DNA of 64,000 nucleotides from CAIVAT01 sp964525995 (GCA_964525995.1 CAZGIM010000005.1:165128-229127); one strand, 5' to 3'. Positions 1 to 10,360 are shown, numbered from the stretch's first letter. Notes: a model not told the origin generated them from the letters alone. Numbers and translations are program-made.

Positions 1-145
1 GGAAGGCCTTCCTGTAATAGGTAGCCTGATTTTTATAGGGAATCTCAACCCAATCGTTATTGTAATATACGGTAATGGTATCTTGAGCCGAAACGCCGAA
101 GGGCAACCATAAAATGAACAGGGAAATAAATATTAGTGAACGCAT
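1..145 (-). CDS. 5' end of a secreted protein, running off the left edge
   Basis: The minus-strand ATG at 145 opens a frame that continues off the edge (48 codons visible). The first 21 residues are a typical signal peptide (MRSLIFISLF..., ending VSAQ). The mature start reads DTITVYYNNDWVEI and then a Tyr/Lys-rich stretch. Only 6 bases separate it from the stop of the upstream DUF3857 gene, so the two are probably co-transcribed. The visible part is too short to name a family; an export role is all that can be inferred. Confidence 0.6.
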   Translation of the reverse strand, partial: MRSLIFISLFILWLPFGVSAQDTITVYYNNDWVEIPYKNQATYYRKAF

Positions 146-151
146 ATCGGT

Positions 152-2107
152 CTATTTATTAAAATAAATAATGATGGGTAGAGTCCTGGCAATCTTACTT
201 TTTTCTTCGCAAATTTTCTCGTAATCACCAGCTTTGATAAATTGAGATTTTGTTTTGTAACCATAGATTACCTGGAAGGTGTTGCTGCTCAATTGTTCTA
301 TTTTTTCATCAAAGTAAATTGATTCATTTTCATATTTTGTGTATTTATCATAAACCAAAAGATCTTTGGGACAATGAAAGATTACCGTATAGGTCATGTT
401 TAAGGGATAATTCAACGCATAATCGAATGTTCTTTTCATACACCCTTTGAGATTAAAATCCGTGTATAAAGTATAGGGCTCAAATTTAAAGAACCAGTAA
501 CCGGCTGATTCTTTATCCGGCATCTTGTCCCCATCCTGCCAGAATCCGTCAATTTCATATTGATAGGTCATTGAAAAAACATTTTTATCAATGTCATCTT
601 CAATTTTCAAATCTTTAGTTGTATTTACGGTAGGGTAATATCGTTTTAAATCTTCAGTAACACGCTTTGAAAACTCATCGGCCGGATTCTGTTCAAACAG
701 GATCCGTCGGATATCGGCTTCAAGACCATGGCGTACCGACTTGATCACAAGTGATGCCGGATCGGTAAACGAATTCATAGAATACTCGTCGGTTATTTTG
801 ATATTATAGATGCCCTTCCCGACGGGCATTTTCGACAAGGTATCGGAAGGGATCCCTATGACAAGAACTTTTCCATGATCGATTATCGATAAATCTTTCC
901 AGTCACCCCCTTGTTGCGTAAGCGTGGGATCAACCCAATAGGTGGAATCATTGAATTCAAATGTTACAATGCAGTGATTAAAAACTTCATTGCTGGGAAA
1001 AAATTCATCGAGGTTCTGTTTCATATTGGTATTCACCAAAACAGGATAGGCCTTATCGATACCGATTTTTTTCAGCAACGAAACCAGTAATAGTGATTTG
1101 TCTTTACAATCGCCAAAACGTTGTTTTACTACCTGGTCGGGAGGAAAAGGTTTAATGCTTCCGATCCCCGATTCAATGCCCATGTACCTGATATCGTCCT
1201 GTACATAATTGATCACCTTGTTGATTTTTTCATCCATGGTCTCTTTCTCCGAAAAAATTTCGTTGAAAACGACATTCAGATCAGGCTCATTGTTTAATGC
1301 AAAAACCTGCTGTGCCCAGTTATTTACCTCTTTCCAGGTTTTAAAACTACTCAATGAGAAATACTTAAAGGGAATAACCCACCCGGGAATATTATCTTCA
1401 AGCTTAACAGGTTTAACATTGGATAATCTGATTTCCAATTGACGGTAATTATCCACCACACTGCTGGTAATAATTGAATCGCTGTCGAATCCCGTGCATT
1501 TATATTGATACTCTTTTTCCTTTGAATACAATACTCTGATGTTGTACAGGTCGATGGGATTGTTGCTTTCAAGCGGAATGAACAAGTATTTCCCATCATT
1601 AAAAATCGGATTTTTCCCAACCAGGGTGTACGAAAAATCGATAAAATCGTCTTTTCTGATATCGTTAAGGTTGCAGTATGCCGTGATTAAACCCATATAA
1701 ATCCCAATATGAAGGTTATACTCATTATTGAGAATTTTAAAGCTTAAGTCGCTTGTCCGGTCGATTTTCTCACCATTGCGCCATATATACAGATGATGGA
1801 TGTTCAGGCGCTGATACGAGGTGTCATAGATGACCGAAAGCTGCGATGCTTGCGTAATTCCGCTATAGGAGACCACATTTAATACATCGCGGATGTAAGA
1901 AGCATTTTGATCTAAATTGGTCTGACGTTCGGCCAATGTCAGATAATATCCTGCTGAAACATCGTACTTTTTGACCAGGCTTTTCGTGGGGATATCGACC
2001 GGTTTAACCCAATCCGCTTCTTTCTCAATACGGAACTTCTGGGAAAATGCACCTGAGGAGGAGAGGAACAGGAGCACAAAACAGATTGCATATGATTTCA
2101 TGGTCAT
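152..2107 (-). CDS. DUF3857 / transglutaminase-like secreted protein
   Basis: 651 residues with an N-terminal signal peptide ending SGAFSQ, so probably periplasmic or surface-bound. Residues about 60-210 fit a DUF3857 beta-sandwich. Residues about 280-400 are a transglutaminase-like papain-fold domain with Cys334 in RFGDCKDKS, His in FNHCIV and Asp in YWVDPT, a complete Cys-His-Asp triad. A C-terminal beta-rich region follows. Such proteins are common in Bacteroidota; substrates are unknown. It ends 6 bases before the next signal-peptide gene, suggesting a two-gene operon. Start: the ATG at 2107, or the second Met two codons later; the sequence does not decide. Confidence 0.85.
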   Translation of the reverse strand: MTMKSYAICFVLLFLSSSGAFSQKFRIEKEADWVKPVDIPTKSLVKKYDVSAGYYLTLAERQTNLDQNASYIRDVLNVVSYSGITQASQLSVIYDTSYQRLNIHHLYIWRNGEKIDRTSDLSFKILNNEYNLHIGIYMGLITAYCNLNDIRKDDFIDFSYTLVGKNPIFNDGKYLFIPLESNNPIDLYNIRVLYSKEKEYQYKCTGFDSDSIITSSVVDNYRQLEIRLSNVKPVKLEDNIPGWVIPFKYFSLSSFKTWKEVNNWAQQVFALNNEPDLNVVFNEIFSEKETMDEKINKVINYVQDDIRYMGIESGIGSIKPFPPDQVVKQRFGDCKDKSLLLVSLLKKIGIDKAYPVLVNTNMKQNLDEFFPSNEVFNHCIVTFEFNDSTYWVDPTLTQQGGDWKDLSIIDHGKVLVIGIPSDTLSKMPVGKGIYNIKITDEYSMNSFTDPASLVIKSVRHGLEADIRRILFEQNPADEFSKRVTEDLKRYYPTVNTTKDLKIEDDIDKNVFSMTYQYEIDGFWQDGDKMPDKESAGYWFFKFEPYTLYTDFNLKGCMKRTFDYALNYPLNMTYTVIFHCPKDLLVYDKYTKYENESIYFDEKIEQLSSNTFQVIYGYKTKSQFIKAGDYEKICEEKSKIARTLPIIIYFNK

Positions 2108-2169
2108 CCTTCATTCGTTTATTTTATCAGACCCACAGTGCCCTGTTTCTGGTTTTTTATGTTCAGGAT

Positions 2170-2913
2170 TCAATCCTTAATACAACGAACGGAGAATCCG
2201 TAATTCCTGGCTGGGAAATAACGAATGCATCCATCCTGACCCACATAAAGGAAACGACACCATGCCGAACAATTATCAGCCTTGGTACTGCTCCAAAAAG
2301 TACAATTAACATAAAATGCACCCGAAGAATTATCGCGCTGGCCTGCCGGTACAGCAGTAAACCCGCTTTCGTTTGTTGCATTCGGATCGAGAATAGCCCA
2401 GTGTGGCCGTTCTTTCTCTTTCATTTTTCCTCCGGCCACCGAATCACCTCCCAGGAAGTTGGTCAACGTAGTCCACTCTTCATCTGTCGGTACATGCCAA
2501 CCCAATGGAGCCAGGTTGCGGCTGTCGTTGACCGCTAACCAATTATACAACCTGCCAAAGGTGGCAATCGTATCAACATTCTCCGTGTTGTTAAAATTGC
2601 AATAACCCCCTGCGGTCAATCCCGTCCACCCCGTCCACTCTTCATCCGGTTTAATTTGCGGAATCGGATCGCCATTTCGATACCTTGTTGTCCTAAGGTT
2701 TTCAGCCATCCAGGTTTGAGTCCCGATTGTGATTGTTTTGTAAATATTGCCATCTATATCCGTCATTGTTTCATACGATTTATCGGGATTAAAAATCGCA
2801 AAAGTTCTTCCGTTATAGGGATTGACCGAAACCGTTTCCTCTTCCTTTTTGCAGCCATATATAAAGGCAGCAAACAGCCCAACCATAATAATAAAAAGCC
2901 GAAGATGTTTCAT
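2170..2913 (-). CDS. Lipoprotein with Fibrobacter succinogenes paralogous domain
   Basis: I chose the Met at 2913 rather than the longer frame from 2964 because it begins a lipoprotein signal (MKHLRLFIIMVGLFAAFIYGC, lipid-acceptor Cys about residue 21). The rest matches the FISUMP domain: DIDGNIYKTITIGTQTWMAENL, then FGRLYNWLAV, GWHVPTDEEWTTL, FWSST and a C-terminal YGFSVRCIKD. These C-type-lectin-like domains are exported surface proteins without a known catalytic role. A TAnnTTTG-type box lies about 53 bases upstream (2966-2973). Function is not predictable beyond surface exposure. Confidence 0.8.
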   Translation of the reverse strand: MKHLRLFIIMVGLFAAFIYGCKKEEETVSVNPYNGRTFAIFNPDKSYETMTDIDGNIYKTITIGTQTWMAENLRTTRYRNGDPIPQIKPDEEWTGWTGLTAGGYCNFNNTENVDTIATFGRLYNWLAVNDSRNLAPLGWHVPTDEEWTTLTNFLGGDSVAGGKMKEKERPHWAILDPNATNESGFTAVPAGQRDNSSGAFYVNCTFWSSTKADNCSAWCRFLYVGQDGCIRYFPARNYGFSVRCIKD

Positions 2914-3075
2914 ATCTGAATGGATAAATTGACTGTTGTAAACATGCGAACATATTCCTGACATCCAAATTTATCAAAAATATGTTTTTCTTTCTAATAT
3001 TATAAATTATTTTATTTGCCTTGCCATTCAAAAGCCTGAAAGTGCATAAGGCGTCTGCCTGCCCGGTCGCGTTAT

Positions 3076-5880
3076 TCAGTTTTTGATATGTTTCCTGATT
3101 AACGCAAGCAAATCTTCCTTCTTTACCGGTTTAGCGATGTGATCATCGCAGCCTGCCTCCAGCGCCTTTTGCCTGTCGGCCATCGCCGCATGAGCGGTTT
3201 GGGCGATGATGGTAACACCCGGGTTGAAGGCCCGGATCGCACGGGTAGTCTCATACCCGTCGCCCCCGGGAATCCTGATATCCATCAGGATCACATCCAA
3301 ATCGGGATGGTCCGATGCAACACGGACAGCCTCCTCTCCGGTTACGGCAAAATGGAGGTCCCGTGCCAACTCCTGTAGGATGATACGCAAATACTCAATG
3401 GATGCCTGGTCGTCTTCAACCACCAGAATGTTGATCTTTTGATTATCGGTCTGGTCTGACGCCTGCAGCGAGGGCTGGACGGCCGGAACCGGAGTTGAAG
3501 GGGCGGAACCATGCAGTGGCAGCGTTAAGGTGAAAACAGATCCTTTCCCGGGAGTTGATCTTACGTGGATTGTCCCGCCCAGGAACTCTGCATAGGATTT
3601 GCTGATCGACAACCCAAGCCCGGAACCTTCATAAATCCTCGAAGGATCAGGATCTACCTGCTCAAAACGGTTAAAAATAGCTTCAAGCTTATTCTCCGGA
3701 ATCCCGATACCTGAATCTTTGACGCTGAATTTCAATTGTTCCGCTGTCACGATCAATTTCACATGAATGAAGCCACTGTCGGTGTATTTTATGGCATTCT
3801 TGATCAGATTGGTCACGATGGAGGTGAATTTTCCCTTGTCGGTATGAACCACCGAACCGGACGGTTCAGCCTCAACATGGAACAGGAGCCCCTTTTTCTC
3901 GGCTTCGGGCCGCAGGAAGTTGCACAGCTCAACCATCGTTTCGTACGTATTCATTTCTGATATCAGCAGACTCAATTGTCCCGTCTCAATCATCGACACT
4001 TCAATAATATCGTTGAGGGTACTCAACATCCTTTGTCCGCTTTTGTGAATAATATCGATATACCGGTCCTTCTCTTCCCCGGTCAGATCCGGCTCAGAAA
4101 GCAGGTTGGTAAAGCCGAGAATCCCGTTCATGGGAGTCCGGATTTCATGGCTCATGTTCGCAAGAAAAGCCGATTTGAGCCTGTTGCTTTCCTCGGCGGC
4201 CTCCTTTGCCCGGATGATCTCCGATTCAATCCTTTTTCTTTCGGTGATGTCGGTATTGAATCCATGCCACAGGATTGTACCATCAGCCAGCTTCTCCGGC
4301 GTGGATTGCCCGTACATCCACCGGGTCTCCTTCCCCGGAACATTCACCCGGTATTCACACTGCCAGGGTGTCAGCAATTCAGCCGATTCTGCAATCGACC
4401 GAAGGACTTCAGGCCGGTCGTCGGGATGGAAAACCGCGATGATGGGAGAAAAATCATCTTTGACATCCTGGGGTGAACAACCAAATATTTCCCGAATGGC
4501 ATCGGTGGTGAAGGGGACACAGTAAGATCCGTCGGGCCGCTTCATGAATTGATAAATCATCCCGGGAACATGCTTCGACAATTTTCCAAGTGTGATATCA
4601 TTCTCTTTTAACGCATTTTCAACACGCTTGCGTTCAGAAATATCAAGATAACTGCCTAAAACCCCGACTACCTTACCTGCATCGTCCTTTAACGGTACCT
4701 TGCTGGTTAAAAGATAATTGACGATCCCGCCGGGCCCGGTTTTTTGTTCTTCATACAGGATCTTTGATTCACCCGATTCAAGTACCGAACAGTCATCATT
4801 CCGGTAGTTCCCGGCTACCGCACTCCAGGGAAGCGACAGGTCGTCCTTTCCGATAATATCATCGGGGCTGGAAAACCCGGCATCCTCTGCAAACGACTTA
4901 TTGCAACCGACATAAACTGAATCGGAATTTTTCCAGAATATGCGAACCGGTATTGAATCCAGAATGGCATGAAGCAACTCATTGGTTTTCTGCAATTCCC
5001 GGTTGGCAAGGTCGAGGGAGTTACCAAAATTCCGGGCGATCCAATAAAAAAGATAACCGGCAACAGTGATAAAGATCAGCTCCAGGACAAGCACGGTATA
5101 AACCGGGTGGGTGCCCAGGATTGGCAATATTCTGATGGTGATAAAATCCTCTAAAAATATCAGCGCCAGGGTCACAGGAAGAAATAATTTAAACAACCGT
5201 GCCCTGATCGAACCGCTTTGAATTCGCCTCACAATATAGGTCTCTTTATCTGCTGTGGTAATCAGTCCGAGGAATATCATCAGGAACATCCCTGTAGCGA
5301 GTGCCGATGGCGGTATGAAGTCGCCCTGGTAATAAAACGGTGCGCCATACATGTATCCCATAAACAAAATGGCGCTTGCGATCAGCATCACCAGGATAAG
5401 TATAACACGTACGGTTTGCCAGGTCTTGCTTTTTGACGCGGAGAGGAGAAATATACAGCCTGAAGTTACAAATATCAATGCCGTGACCAGCGAAATATGC
5501 TCTATCATGAACGGAAGGTCATGTTGCGGAAAGTTAAAGAAATGTTCCAATCCTGTCGGGATATTCATCATTCGCGAAATAGCCAGAAACCCTGAAAGGA
5601 GAACAACCAGGGAGGCAGGCAGCAGGAACAGGAGTCGATTTTTATTGGTTTTTTGAAAACGGATCAGTGCAAGAAGCGCCAAACTGCATATGACAAACAA
5701 GAAGATCGTTATAGGGGCAATCGGAACCTGGGTATCAGCAAACCGGGTCAACCACATCGTCCCGCTTATCCATCCGGTCAACGATATAAGTCCGATAAGA
5801 ATAACCAGCCAGGCTACCGCAACTGCAAACCGGTTTGATTTCCTGAACCGGGGCCCCTCATTATGTAGGAGATTATTCAT
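3076..5880 (-). CDS. Hybrid sensor histidine kinase/response regulator
   Basis: 934 residues. About seven or eight hydrophobic segments fill residues 15-290, forming a membrane sensor module. Two PAS domains follow (about 300-425 and 430-560). The HisKA domain has His578 in MSHEIRTPMNG. The HATPase has the G boxes DSGIGIPE and GSGLGLSIS. A C-terminal receiver domain (about 815-934) has acidic pocket VVEDD, phospho-acceptor Asp867 in LMDIRIPG, and KPVKKED. It should autophosphorylate and relay His to Asp within one chain; the signal is unknown. No DNA-binding output domain is present. A matched -33/-7 promoter lies just upstream. Confidence 0.92.
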   Translation of the reverse strand: MNNLLHNEGPRFRKSNRFAVAVAWLVILIGLISLTGWISGTMWLTRFADTQVPIAPITIFLFVICSLALLALIRFQKTNKNRLLFLLPASLVVLLSGFLAISRMMNIPTGLEHFFNFPQHDLPFMIEHISLVTALIFVTSGCIFLLSASKSKTWQTVRVILILVMLIASAILFMGYMYGAPFYYQGDFIPPSALATGMFLMIFLGLITTADKETYIVRRIQSGSIRARLFKLFLPVTLALIFLEDFITIRILPILGTHPVYTVLVLELIFITVAGYLFYWIARNFGNSLDLANRELQKTNELLHAILDSIPVRIFWKNSDSVYVGCNKSFAEDAGFSSPDDIIGKDDLSLPWSAVAGNYRNDDCSVLESGESKILYEEQKTGPGGIVNYLLTSKVPLKDDAGKVVGVLGSYLDISERKRVENALKENDITLGKLSKHVPGMIYQFMKRPDGSYCVPFTTDAIREIFGCSPQDVKDDFSPIIAVFHPDDRPEVLRSIAESAELLTPWQCEYRVNVPGKETRWMYGQSTPEKLADGTILWHGFNTDITERKRIESEIIRAKEAAEESNRLKSAFLANMSHEIRTPMNGILGFTNLLSEPDLTGEEKDRYIDIIHKSGQRMLSTLNDIIEVSMIETGQLSLLISEMNTYETMVELCNFLRPEAEKKGLLFHVEAEPSGSVVHTDKGKFTSIVTNLIKNAIKYTDSGFIHVKLIVTAEQLKFSVKDSGIGIPENKLEAIFNRFEQVDPDPSRIYEGSGLGLSISKSYAEFLGGTIHVRSTPGKGSVFTLTLPLHGSAPSTPVPAVQPSLQASDQTDNQKINILVVEDDQASIEYLRIILQELARDLHFAVTGEEAVRVASDHPDLDVILMDIRIPGGDGYETTRAIRAFNPGVTIIAQTAHAAMADRQKALEAGCDDHIAKPVKKEDLLALIRKHIKN

Positions 5881-5898
5881 AGGTCAGGTTTTGAAAAT

Positions 5899-5930
5899 CA
5901 AATATACAATACAAAAACGCATGAAGTCAA
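5899..5930 (-). promoter_or_regulatory. Bacteroidota-type promoter of the hybrid kinase
   Basis: Read on the minus strand, TTG (5930-5928), a 21-base spacer, then TATATTTG (5906-5899) matches the TTG-N17-23-TAnnTTTG sigma-ABfr consensus. It lies about 20 bases upstream of the kinase start codon. Confidence 0.55.
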
Positions 5931-6040
5931 TCACATGACTTCGAAGTACATGCTTCAATACCTACCCATCTTCCGATTCCCGGCGGTGTGCTACGTTAAG
6001 TCAGCGAACAGCGGTCAGTATCCTGTCCCTGTCAGGAAGT

Positions 6041-6865
6041 TCAGAATTTGAACTTTACGCCGAAATTCACCGCAAAAGTGCTGAAGGGAAAAGTCTCGCG
6101 CAGCGCTTTCCGGGGATTATCGTGTGAAGGATTTACATCAAACTCGATTTTATCCACGTATTCCGTCTTCTTTTGATAGGTCGTCAGTGTCGAAAGCCGG
6201 TCTTCACCGTTAACAGTGTATTCGATGACTTCACTGTAGTTGGGCGACCAGGTTGCATGCGAGAAGGAGAGTTCGACAAAGAGGTTGATGAGCTTGTTGA
6301 GGTTGAAATCGCACCCACCGGTGGCAGAATACCCAAGCGCCACCCCGCCGTAAAAACTGTTGGTTAACTCGGCGCTCTGCGGAGGATTCACGGTCGGATT
6401 TTCCGTTTTATAACGTTCGAACAGCATCGGGAAGGCTCCGATAAGCAGTCCGAAGCAGGCATAAGGATTAACCTTTTCCAACCCCGCCGTGATGACGATT
6501 CCCGGGATAAAACTGATTAGATCGCCGGCAATCTTTACCTCCGATCTGGATGATCCGAGCAGGCTCGATACCGAATCACTTCCGGTCGGGAAACCCATAA
6601 ATCCGTTAACAGTCAGATCCACGCCCACATATTTGTTGAACAGGTATCCGAATGAGAGGTTGCCGTTGACCCCGTTGCCAATCCCGACCGGGACAACCGA
6701 CAAGTACGAGGAGGTTCCGTCGGTTTCATACTTATAAATCAGATCGAGACTTGCAGAGGTGCTGATGCCTCCGCCGACACCTACACGGGCGTAAAATTTC
6801 TGCGCGTGGGTCATGTTCCATCCCACGAGCGAAATCAGGATGATGCAAATAATCTTTTTTTTCAT
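6041..6865 (-). CDS. Outer-membrane beta-barrel protein
   Basis: 274 residues with a signal peptide (MKKKIICIILISLVGWNMTHAQ). The mature chain alternates hydrophobic and polar residues, is rich in Gly, Tyr and Ser, and ends in an aromatic strand, AVNFGVKFKF, the usual beta-barrel assembly signal. It fits the broad outer-membrane porin/OmpW-like class annotated only as outer membrane beta-barrel protein. Substrate and partners are unknown; no operon partner is evident. Confidence 0.75.
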   Translation of the reverse strand: MKKKIICIILISLVGWNMTHAQKFYARVGVGGGISTSASLDLIYKYETDGTSSYLSVVPVGIGNGVNGNLSFGYLFNKYVGVDLTVNGFMGFPTGSDSVSSLLGSSRSEVKIAGDLISFIPGIVITAGLEKVNPYACFGLLIGAFPMLFERYKTENPTVNPPQSAELTNSFYGGVALGYSATGGCDFNLNKLINLFVELSFSHATWSPNYSEVIEYTVNGEDRLSTLTTYQKKTEYVDKIEFDVNPSHDNPRKALRETFPFSTFAVNFGVKFKF

Positions 6866-6949
6866 GACTTTTTTTGATTGTGGGTTTGTTGTTTTATTAG
6901 GTTTTAAATGTTTATGGATAAGATTTTATATTGCAGGAAACCGATTCCG

Positions 6950-7337
6950 TTAAAATTCCATATTTTTCAATGTCATCACAACCGGGTAAATCAATCCCAG
7001 AATCAAAAGTACAACAATGAACGGGCGGTTGATGTTCTGCCCTGATCCCCCAGTCACAAAACCAGACCACCAGCGATATGACCGCATAGGACAACATGGC
7101 TATTGCAGATTGGAGCTGGTAATTGCTGCCGGTTTCATACCCTTTTAGCGCCGCGGCCTCCTCACCAAAGAACAATCCTTCGAGTCCCGATAACCCGGCT
7201 ATGGCGGTAATGATTACCGGTATCATGAAATGCAACTGCACGATGGGATCATACGCTTTTGCAAATCCAATGCTGTACCCGATAAAAAAAGCAAGGCAAA
7301 CGATTACAATTCGCAGAATATCTAAAAATCTTAACAT
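6950..7337 (-). pseudogene. Four-helix small membrane protein with a single-base frameshift
   Basis: As sequenced, the frame from 7337 (or 7376) runs through three hydrophobic segments (IVIVCLAFFIGYSIGFAKAY, MIPVIITAIAGLSGLEGLFF, AIAMLSYAVISLVVWF) and then into a Cys/Pro/Asp-rich nonsense tail ending at 6912. Removing one base from the run of five C at 7047-7051 restores a fourth perfect membrane helix (RPFIVVLLILGLIYPVV) and a stop at 6950, giving 128 residues. So this is either a recent frameshift or an assembly error. The family was not recognised; it looks like an integral inner-membrane protein. Confidence 0.6.
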
Positions 7338-7461
7338 CTTGATATCAAAAAATATAAAGCGAAATTTGGATAACAAAGAACTTCAAGAAATAATGATGAA
7401 TTATGAATCCCCGAATGTGTAAAAATATATTAATTTTATGAGATCTTCAAATATATAAATC

Positions 7462-8264
7462 ATGAAAACATATTTTCTTCGGATATTAATCCTGGTCCTT
7501 TTACTGGCAGTGATTTCCTGCAAAAAGGATGATCCGGAAAACAACAACGGGAACGATCCGACGCCCCTTACCCTGAACGGGAACGTACAGAAGGGTCCCT
7601 TCATCACCGGTATCACACCTTTTTGATGGAGATACTCTCACTCACAGCAGAATTAACCCAGCTTTTATCGGCCATGAGTTTTGATTTTAAGGAGGATGGC
7701 GTCATTGGCAGTCAAAAAGTCAAGGATACCCTGCTGCATAACATCTCCCGGGCAAACCTCACAAAGATCAGGCAAAACCTGGAGAAACGTTATGCAGATC
7801 TCGGTCTGACAGTTTCGATCCCTGATTTTGAAAAATATGTCGACATCATCCAGAAACACCTTTCGGAAATCATATACACGGATTTCATCTATCCCGAACA
7901 AGCTTCACCTTACATTCAGTTTCAGGGCGATACCACGGCATGGACAATGAATTTCTTGAACCTGAACACCTTTGTTTACGGATCGAACCGCGACTATTGT
8001 GTGGCCGCCATCGTTCCTTTTGATTCGGTTCTCACCGTAAAATTCAAAATCCTCTCGGGAAGTTATGCAGTTACGCCACCGGGTCACGGATGGCAGGTGA
8101 TTCAGAAAAATTCTTCGGGAATGACCCTCCGTTCCACGTTGCAGAATACCATCATTACCCTGCCGCTTGGATTTCGTTCCTGGCCACCGGCAAGCGCAAC
8201 CATCGAGATTTATCAAAACGATACCATTACACCCGACCGGGTGAAGAATATCACCATCCAGTAA
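7462..8264 (+). pseudogene. Lipoprotein gene with an internal deletion and frame break
   Basis: A 54-codon frame from ATG 7462 encodes a lipoprotein signal (VLLLAVISC, then KKDDPENNNG) and the conserved start NGNVQKGPFITG, then stops at 7626. A second frame, overlapping by 4 bases (TTG 7623 or ATG 7626), carries the C-terminal part: SLTAELTQLLSAMSFDFKED, then VKIRQ-like helices, RYADLGLTVSIPDFEKYV and a beta-rich tail. Both halves resemble a single Bacteroidota surface-lipoprotein family in which well over 100 residues normally lie between them. I infer an internal deletion that also shifted the frame. The gene is probably dead, though the second half could be translated by coupling. Confidence 0.6.
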
Positions 8265-8301
8265 TGAAGTGGGCGTAAAAAGGGCGTTACCGGATAGTTG
8301 A

Positions 8302-10299
8302 TTAATGACGGATAACCAGTTTCAGTTGTGCGGCGTATTTTCCGGCAGTAATTTTACACAGGTAGAGACCGGAACTGAAGGAAGAAAGATCCAAGGTCAT
8401 ATTTTGGCTCCCGCGCGACCGGAATTCAGGCTGTGAACTCCATAGTACCCGGCCATAAACATCCGAAATATCTACAGTAACCATAGAGGACTCTTCAAGC
8501 ACGAACTGCAACAAGGATGACCCGGTTGCGGGATTGGGTGTGCACCGGATGGCCGACAAACCATTATTCGCCCGGTCTCCGGAAGCCGAAACCATTGTGC
8601 TTCCTCCTTTTAAGACAATCTGGTTCAAAGGATCGAACATAAAATAAACAGGCTGTTTGTCGAAATTCCATCCGAATTGCTGATTATTCGCCTCATTCAT
8701 CACGCGGAAAAGGGTATCGCTGTTATCGGCAAATCTGATCTTCAGCTCAACAGGCATCTTGAAGAAAGATGCCCCTGACTGGACCTGCTTCAAGAAAAAA
8801 TTAACCTTCCACTGGCCCGATCCCAGGTCTTCAAAATTATAAGTATTCTCATACACCGGATGGTTTGGCTGATAGATCCACTGGTCGAAAAACCAGCTGT
8901 AATCCGTTCCGGCCACACTGTTCACATGATCCCTGAAGTCGGTGATCGTGGCGGAGTGAAACTTTAACGCGGGATCGGAAAGATAGGATTGCAGGGTCAG
9001 GAAAAACAAGGAATCCCCCAAAACATAACGCAACATATGGGTTACACAGGCGCCTTTCATGTATGTGATCGCGTAATTGAACATGGTATCTTCCGATGGG
9101 GTGTTAACAGCCCATGAAGGCAGCGATATGGCCCAGCCGGGATTGTACTGAAGATAATAGAGCGCATTCTGATCGATCTGTGCCTTGTACATCGGAAATC
9201 CCCCGTTTTTCTCCGCCCAGAAGGCTTCCGACCAGGTACCTAAACCCTCGTTGACCCAGATATCAGCCCAGGTTTTACAGGTTACCAGATCGCCGAACCA
9301 GTGATGGGAGAACTCATGCGCCGCAAGTCCTTCTCCCCAGCAATCCGGACAAATTGTGATCAGGGTCTGGTTTTCCATCCCTCCCCACGAGAACTGGTTA
9401 TCGAGTGCGGCAAATCCGATCTTCTCAAACGGATATTCAACATAATGTTGCGAATACCAATCGGCCATCTCAGGAATCAATCCCTCCACCAGCGACGGAT
9501 TTTCACCTAAGTTGAAATAGTAAAGGCATGGAATACTGTCATTTGGATTCGACAACTTATGCCAGTAACGGGTATGCATCTGGTAATTCACTTTAGAGGC
9601 GAATGCCATGAGGTAAGTGGCCGCCGGGTTATCGGAGATCCAATGATAGACCAGCGTATCGCCGGTTAGCGTCGAATCGGCCAACCGGCCGTTTGACCCC
9701 AGACGCGCGTTTGATTTTACCCTGGCGGTAATATCGCACTGCGCTTTGTCCGACGGATGGTCTTTGCAGGGCATCCACTTCCGCGCTCCCTCGGGTTCAC
9801 TGTCGGTAAAAACCATCCCGTTGTTGCAGTAAAACCCCTGGTCCACTACGTTCTTGTGACGAAAGTAAACCTTCACCGCTACGGTGTCGCCCGGAGAATA
9901 GGTCTGGTCGAGCTGAATAGTCAGCAGATCGGAATTATGACTGAACGAAACCCCGGCCATTTTTACGGAATCGATGATAATGGAATAGTTGTTTGCATTG
10001 AGGGCGATCTGGTTTAAAGTAGAATCAACTTTAAAATGGATGCTGCAGATCCCTTTGTAATTTCTTGGGTAAGGCGACGAATAGCAAGAATAAAGATGGA
10101 AGTCAAGGGTGTATTTCAGTACATCAAACGTCCTTGAAGGCGCCTGGTCGATATTAATCTGACGAAAGATTCCGTTTGTTCCGTTCGATTTCTTTTCCGA
10201 GCAGATCATCGCGGCACCGGGTACAGTCAATCCCTGTCCGACAATCATTCCGGCGCTCATCAGGTAAAAAGCCAATCCGATAAGTACATTTCGCAGCAT
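8302..10299 (-). CDS. Secreted M1-family aminopeptidase with T9SS sorting tail
   Basis: 665 residues. A signal peptide is followed by the M1 N-terminal beta domain. The exopeptidase motif is GGMEN (in FSWGGMENQTL). The zinc site is HEFSH in AAHEFSHHWFGDL, with the downstream Glu in WVNEGLGTWSEAFW. The thermolysin-like and helical regions follow. The last about 80 residues (CTPNPATGSSLLQF ... GLYLCKITAGKYAAQLKLVIRH) are a type A T9SS C-terminal domain. It should be secreted through the outer membrane and cut N-terminal residues from peptides. It appears monocistronic. Confidence 0.92.
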   Translation of the reverse strand: MLRNVLIGLAFYLMSAGMIVGQGLTVPGAAMICSEKKSNGTNGIFRQINIDQAPSRTFDVLKYTLDFHLYSCYSSPYPRNYKGICSIHFKVDSTLNQIALNANNYSIIIDSVKMAGVSFSHNSDLLTIQLDQTYSPGDTVAVKVYFRHKNVVDQGFYCNNGMVFTDSEPEGARKWMPCKDHPSDKAQCDITARVKSNARLGSNGRLADSTLTGDTLVYHWISDNPAATYLMAFASKVNYQMHTRYWHKLSNPNDSIPCLYYFNLGENPSLVEGLIPEMADWYSQHYVEYPFEKIGFAALDNQFSWGGMENQTLITICPDCWGEGLAAHEFSHHWFGDLVTCKTWADIWVNEGLGTWSEAFWAEKNGGFPMYKAQIDQNALYYLQYNPGWAISLPSWAVNTPSEDTMFNYAITYMKGACVTHMLRYVLGDSLFFLTLQSYLSDPALKFHSATITDFRDHVNSVAGTDYSWFFDQWIYQPNHPVYENTYNFEDLGSGQWKVNFFLKQVQSGASFFKMPVELKIRFADNSDTLFRVMNEANNQQFGWNFDKQPVYFMFDPLNQIVLKGGSTMVSASGDRANNGLSAIRCTPNPATGSSLLQFVLEESSMVTVDISDVYGRVLWSSQPEFRSRGSQNMTLDLSSFSSGLYLCKITAGKYAAQLKLVIRH

Positions 10300-10360
10300 A
10301 GTAGCGTTTTTAAATAGTTTACAAGTTAAATGTCATATCATATTACAGTCACAGGATTCT

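Noticed and set aside
2047..2538. 163-codon plus-strand frame
   Set aside because: Antisense to the paralogous-domain lipoprotein and the DUF3857 gene; no domain, signal or start context.
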